From Cyclaneusma minus (taxonomy: Eukaryota > Ascomycota > Leotiomycetes > Marthamycetales > Marthamycetaceae), in NCBI GenBank assembly GCA_037179335.1, contig JAKZHN010000016.1, positions 186,001 through 250,000 on the forward strand: DNA of 64,000 nucleotides. Direction: 5' to 3'. Positions 59,841 to 64,000 of the stretch are shown piece after piece (positions within the stretch are counted from its first letter, which is position 1; every line of letters begins with the position of its first letter). Under the pieces are notes generated by a model. The model had not been told where the DNA came from. It ran no database searches and saw only the letters and a list, made by a program, of their open reading frames with translations. Both the position numbers and the translations under genes were made by a program.

Positions 59841-60742
59841 ATGACCACGAGCACGATGGCCAGCAACGCCGACGACGAGTTTGACAACCACCTGCAGAAA
59901 CTGCCGCCCGAGCTCAACATCGAGATCTTTGCCATGGCAATGGGACGCACGCTCAAGGCTGCTCCGAGCCTCTTGGCTGCATACAAGGACGACAAGAAGC
60001 TGTATGATGAGAACATGGTCGCGCTACTGAAAGGCGTGGAGAATGGATACTTCCATATCCATCGGGACAACTACCACGCCGTGACCCACTTGCCTTCTGC
60101 ATTCTGGAAGTGCGTTAAGAATGTCCAATTGTAAGTCCTAGGCATATCAACAGCCCTAGTCCTTCCGCTAATTCGAGCTATTCTAGCGATCGAGACAACT
60201 TCGTCCTCCTCCGCACTGTCGCTCTCCGTGAACAAGTCAAGACCAACCATTTCTACCTTCGCCGCTGGAGGCTCAAGAACATCGAGAAGCTCAATTTGGA
60301 AGTCGGACTGCGTTGCGAATCACTACTCCTCTTTTTGCGCCTTGGTTTGAAGCCTTTTCAAAAGCTTCAGGAGCTGCGTATCTCGTGGCTCTCCGAAGAG
60401 AAACTTCTCGGCGAATGGCAGTACAAGGGCAAATCCGGAACTATCACCGGCCCCGACCCATGGGCTCGAATTAACATCGACGAGCATCGATTTCGGGACA
60501 TGAAGGCCGAGGTACTTGACTGGGTTTCTTATGAGCTCAACATGCGACCCAAGCTGCTTCAAGTTCCAAGCGATTGGAACGGAGAGGAGGTCGGAGACGT
60601 CATATGGCCCGGTATCGATCAGAGCACCGATCGAGTTCCCTACCACCCTCTCGACAGATACGAAGTGGAATTGACGGTTCGTGGCTTTTCTAAGGCTGCC
60701 CGAAACGCCCTTTACCATCTGCCCGAGGCCCACAGCCCGTAA
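59841..60742 (+). CDS. Hypothetical protein with F-box-like N-terminus
   Basis: Two exons, 59841-60130 and 60187-60742 (281 aa). The 56-nt intron has GTAAGT and ends TATTCTAG. The ATG at 59841 (MTTSTMASNADDEFD) is the first in frame; a second ATG 15 bp on is in better context. Residues 19-31, QKLPPELNIEIFA, resemble the start of F-box or 2EXR-type domains, which usually recruit partners. The rest matches no family I know. LNLEVG..., LQELRISWL and DWNGEEVGDVIWP are the parts conserved in the decayed paralogue at 62.1 kb. The TAA at 60740-60742 may be a recent mutation, since the same frame stays open for 80 more codons. Function unknown; the exons and intron are convincing. Confidence 0.68.
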
Positions 60743-60985
60743 AGGAGACTGTGCTCTGTGTCTGCTGGTCCCAACAACTTCTACGGCAACAGCGGCGTTT
60801 TCTACCCAAGCTACCCCGACAAAGTAGCCGCCGCTAATGCTGGTCCCGTCAACTTCTATGGCAAAAACGGCGTTCCCTACACAAGCTACTCTGACAACGT
60901 GGCCGCCGCCAATGCTGGTCTCACCAACAGAATGTTCCCTTGCCAGGGCTACCGGTGCGCCATTCAGACTGCCTTCGCTCTCTAG
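60743..60985 (+). pseudogene. In-frame continuation beyond TAA, with tandem repeat
   Basis: Directly after the stop, in the same frame, comes RRLCSVSAGPNNFYGNSG and so on to a TAG at 60983-60985. A 25-residue unit is repeated (AGPNNFYGNSGVFYPSYPDK... and AGPVNFYGKNGVPYTSYSDN..., each ending VAAAN), then a Cys-containing tail (MFPCQGYRCAIQ). Codon-level conservation between the two units (changes mostly at third positions) says the region was translated. CAA to TAA by a single C-to-T change at CpA would explain the break. Confidence 0.6.
60764..60913 (+). repeat. 75-bp coding tandem repeat, 2 copies plus start of a third
   Basis: Units 60764-60838 and 60839-60913, then GCTGGTCTCACCAAC of a third. 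Length 75 bp keeps the reading frame. Confidence 0.9.
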
Positions 60986-61073
60986 TGCTCTCTCTTCTCA
61001 CCTCATCTCGTCAAAGTCATAGCCTCATGGGTTTTCGCTACAATCCAACAATTGCCGACTCCAATCGCCTCCC

Positions 61074-61789
61074 AGTGTTTCCGATAGTCTGAGACCGCGG
61101 TTTGGGCCCTAAACCGTATCGGTATGGTTTGAAACCATTTATAAAAGCTATAAACCAAATTTATTTGGTTTAAATTACGGTTTTAAAAGCTTTATTATAA
61201 TTGCTATAATTTGCTATGCTAAAAATAGCAAAAAGACAGATTTTGCCAATTTTATAGCTTAATAATAAATTTTAAATTTTAAATCAATTTTATAAAATTA
61301 AAATAAATTCTATTTATTTAAAATTAGTAGAAAAAATTAAAAAATTAAAAAATTAATATTAATATAAATTTTTTAAGCTTTAAATAATTTGGAATTTAAT
61401 TTCCAATAATTAATTTGTATTATTTTTATTAAAAATTAAGATTTTTAAAAATAAAAATAAAAAAACCTTACAATTTAAATATTAATATAAAAAAATATAT
61501 GTATTTATAGCTAAAGCAATTATAAATAATATTATGCTAATTATATTAAAAAACATTTGAAATTGGAATTATTATTAATTAAATAGCCTTGTATAATAGT
61601 TTATGCCCGCCAAGCCTTGGCAAAAAATAGCTAAATAGTCCAAATTATAATTTTACTATTTTATTACGGTTTAAAACCGAAAATTTAAAGCTTAAACTAT
61701 ATATCTTTCATCCGGACTATTTTTAAAAAGGTCAAACAGTATCAGTACGGTCCAAAAAAAATTCGGTCGACGGACTATCGGAAACACTG
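61074..61789 (+). mobile_element. hAT-like MITE, copy 3
   Basis: 716 bp, ends CAGTGTTTCCGATAGTC and GACTATCGGAAACACTG, perfect 8-bp target duplication TCGCCTCC (61066-61073 and 61790-61797). Nearly collinear with copy 2, including GACCGCGGTTTGGGCCCTAA next to the left end and GTCAAAC near the right. It lies in ordinary-GC DNA between a gene and its decayed paralogue, yet its interior is as A+T-rich as the repeat block, so it carried or gained the mutations independently of its surroundings. Confidence 0.95.
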
Positions 61790-61797
61790 TCGCCTCC

Positions 61798-62095
61798 ACA
61801 TAGCTCCTTCGGACGCTTGCGTAGCCAACCCTTGCTCGAGATCTTACTTTTGCCTCCGGGCATATTTCTTGGGTCGCCCTTTCTGGGACCATGGTCAGCT
61901 CTCGCAGCCATTTTACCTTAGGCATGATGGGGACGGATATACCTAATGGGTTACTTGACTTCTAGCTGGACGATTGGCTGCGATTCGTTTGCCCCTAATT
62001 GACTTCTATGAAGCACTCAAACAATACCTAGATAGTCTAATAGAGATTGTCTTTTCCGCTTCTCCTTGTCGTAGTTTGCTATAATATTGTGATGC
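61798..62095. other. Remnant sequence right of the MITE
   Basis: A minus-strand frame starting MPKVKWLRELTMVPERATQ runs into the MITE border, and no plus-strand frame clearly continues the paralogue upstream. It may be part of the gene relic that the MITE hit. Confidence 0.3.
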
Positions 62096-62631
62096 TCAAT
62101 TTTCTTCTTTCCAAATCTCACGCCATACGAGTATCGAACCTTCAAGTCCTCCACATCCGCTTGGAACAAGGCCGCGTCAATTCTCTGCTCGAGCTCGCCA
62201 AAATTGGCTTTGGCATATTCAAGTCCCTCAAGTTCTTCTCCATCTCGTTCGTCAAAGAGAAAGACCTCCAATGCGACCGGATCAATCACCAACATGCCGA
62301 ACGAGACATCTGCGACAGCGCGTGTGATACCTCTAGGGCCTACCAGGCTGACATCAAGAGTTGGCTTGACCATGATCTCGGCGTCGCGGCGAAGCTATCT
62401 ACTGTTACCACTGATTGGAACGGCGAGGAGATGACCGAGATGATCTGGCCTATTGAGCTGGGTACGGGAATGGCAACTCGCGATATCGTGCCGAGGGATA
62501 CGACCAAGGCGATCGAAAAGTATGCCAGTCAGTCGTACGTGCAACGTCCTCTGATTTATCATGAACGCCGTCAAGCAATCCCCTTGCCTCTGCTTCCCTT
62601 GCCCCGGATGTCACGGTTCCGGAGATCTTGA
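62096..62631 (+). pseudogene. Decayed paralogue of the 59.84 kb gene
   Basis: The plus frame reads SNLQVLHIRLEQG, IGFGIFKSLKFFSISFVKEK, DIKSWLDHDLG and TDWNGEEMTEMIWP. These match, in order, KNIEKLNLEVG, LGLKPFQKLQELRISWLSEE, EVLDWVSYELN and SDWNGEEVGDVIWP of the upstream gene. The F-box-like start is missing, and after IWP the reading loses similarity. A 118-codon frame on the opposite strand overlaps but has no support. It probably arose by tandem duplication, followed by truncation and MITE insertion between the copies. Confidence 0.6.
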
Positions 62632-64000
62632 ACCCATCTCATGGTGGCAGATGACGGAACTGCCGACCTTGGCCAGGTCCCGAACTCGCTCAAATACTCC
62701 ATGTGGTGTCAATAGGCGATACGGCCAATTCGGCCAAGATATGGGAGACATGTCATGACGACTTGGACCTCTTTCCTGCAGACGCCGACTTGCCATTCCA
62801 GCAGCACCACACTGCCCAACACGATCTCTCATCAGCTTGATGTGTTTGTCTCCAAGTCACCAAATCTCGCAACCCAGGATCTAATTTCCTGCTGAATTCC
62901 ACAGGTTTTTTCGAGCACTCCCGTTACCTTGATTGTCTCGGTTCCGGGAGACTTGAGCCCATTTGGAAGAGCTGGCTGCGTGGATAGAATGGAAACAAAC
63001 AGTCTGACATCTTCACTTTGGATCCCTAAAACTTATGATACGTGACTATCTCATGTGACTTGACTAGATTGCGAAGTGACAAACATCAACCACTATCTCT
63101 CGACTTCTTCCAAACCTCTCCACTTCCAGCCCGCAAGCACTTTTTGCTAAGAGTCCCGAGACCGGTATCCCATGACACGTAGTCTAAGCACACAATTAAA
63201 ATAGGGCGATTTATTAACTGGGTAGTGATCACCCAAGTATCGCATCACTTATTTGAGAACGTTGGGGTAAAGGGATTGATATCCAAGTTCAATTAGTTCA
63301 CGGTATAAAACTGGATCAGCCTTACATTTTGAACAAGATTTGCTACCGCAATAAGACCCTGGGCTGCTATATCTCGTTGCCCTGACTGGTAGTCATGATT
63401 GAAGCCCTTGCCTGTTGGTTTCGAATATAGCTTAGCAGGTGTATACCGACTTCAGCGATTAGATCATCTACGTTGTATACCGCGCCTCTTCAAAACCAGA
63501 TAAACAAATGCTATCTTTTTACTTATCACGCTTCTATCCCCTGATCTTTATGTGATCTCCAGCCTTGGTTCTCCTCGGCTATCAGCCGCAGCGCGCAGCC
63601 TTATAAGATCTCTCCACACGAACACCTGCTCGCCTCTCCCGCAGAAACAACATTCATTCTGTCTTGCTCCTGCCGACGCGCGCTCACACTTCTATTCCAC
63701 CTTCCCCATACTGACGACATAAACCTACCAATCTTGCGATAATCAACACTGCAATCAGCACCATTACTGAAAGCCTCGATGTCTCTGCTCCAATTACCAA
63801 TGTGACGGCCCCAGGCCGCACAGGCCACGTGACCGGCGCATGACCGGTCCGGCGCCAGCGCTTGCAGGAGGAGCTTCCTTAAGAAGCTCCTCGCCCTTGA
63901 CCTCTTCTCTCTTTAGTTCAATACACATCTATGACCTGCGCCCTGCCTGCCGCCCTCCACGTGACCCAAGGTCCGCGCCATGACAACCAATCGCTTCCGC
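62632..64000. other. Right flank, no gene recognised
   Basis: Ordinary composition. Short frames only. CCACGTGACC sites at about 63817 and 63958, with CT-rich stretches, look like a promoter region that may serve a gene beyond the right edge. Confidence 0.4.
63868..63892. repeat. Hairpin, 10-bp stem and 5-nt loop
   Basis: GAGGAGCTTC / GAAGCTCCTC around CTTAA. A related GGAGGAGGAGCTTCAGCTC stretch is at about 58270. It could be a terminator-like or regulatory hairpin, or part of a repeat. Confidence 0.5.

Noticed and set aside
62017..62373. 118-codon minus-strand frame overlapping the decayed paralogue
   Set aside because: The plus strand has ordered similarity to the neighbouring gene, including DWNGEE and IWP motifs; the minus frame is an antisense shadow.

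Overview
The window looks like nuclear DNA of a filamentous ascomycete, most probably a Pezizomycotina fungus. Spliced genes have short GT-AG introns (50-103 nt). The middle of the window is a roughly 46.8 kb block of extreme A+T content made of repeats that appear saturated with RIP-like C-to-T (G-to-A) mutation. The left arm (1-2.78 kb) and right arm (about 49.6-64 kb) have ordinary base composition. I assign no species.

Layout. 1-2.78 kb: ordinary composition, one doubtful 196-residue frame. 2.78-6.98 kb (plus strand): the end of a Ty3/gypsy element whose pol tail looks like a chromodomain, then the RNase H end of a Ty1/copia element. 6.98-13.03 kb: a mosaic of less mutated islands. It holds three copies of an unusual element with (AGCTCC)n arms, two copies of a hAT-like MITE, short internal repeats and degenerate frames. 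13.03-30.61 kb: minus-strand LTR elements. A gypsy element (here called B) carries 187-bp LTRs at 15.01-15.20 and 30.43-30.61 kb. Its reverse transcriptase is split by a copia element at about 20.47-26.29 kb. A fourth (AGCTCC)n element and a 501-bp terminal-inverted-repeat element lie in its 5' part. 30.61-34.5 kb: a second minus-strand gypsy element (C). 34.5-49.6 kb: mutated DNA with tandem arrays, a palindrome and one GC-rich LTR-like island, but no recognisable protein.

Right arm. 50.1-51.4 kb carries a diverged, regularly recurring motif. A 665-residue endosomal/vacuolar-type Na+/H+ exchanger (minus strand, 4 exons) and a 721-residue sucrose-transporter-like MFS protein (plus strand, 2 exons) are divergently transcribed from a 1.28 kb shared intergenic region. 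At 59.84 kb lies an F-box-like hypothetical gene. Its frame is cut by one TAA and then runs on through a 75-bp in-frame tandem repeat. A third hAT-like MITE and a decayed paralogue of that gene follow. The last 1.4 kb has no recognisable gene.

The most interesting material is the population of small non-autonomous elements: the hAT-like MITE (three copies, each with an 8-bp target duplication), the (AGCTCC)n-armed element, the 501-bp element with GC-rich arms, and the shared TTAGCGGA...GGGGG ends. The mutation process is also notable: remaining C residues in the A+T block sit mostly after G.
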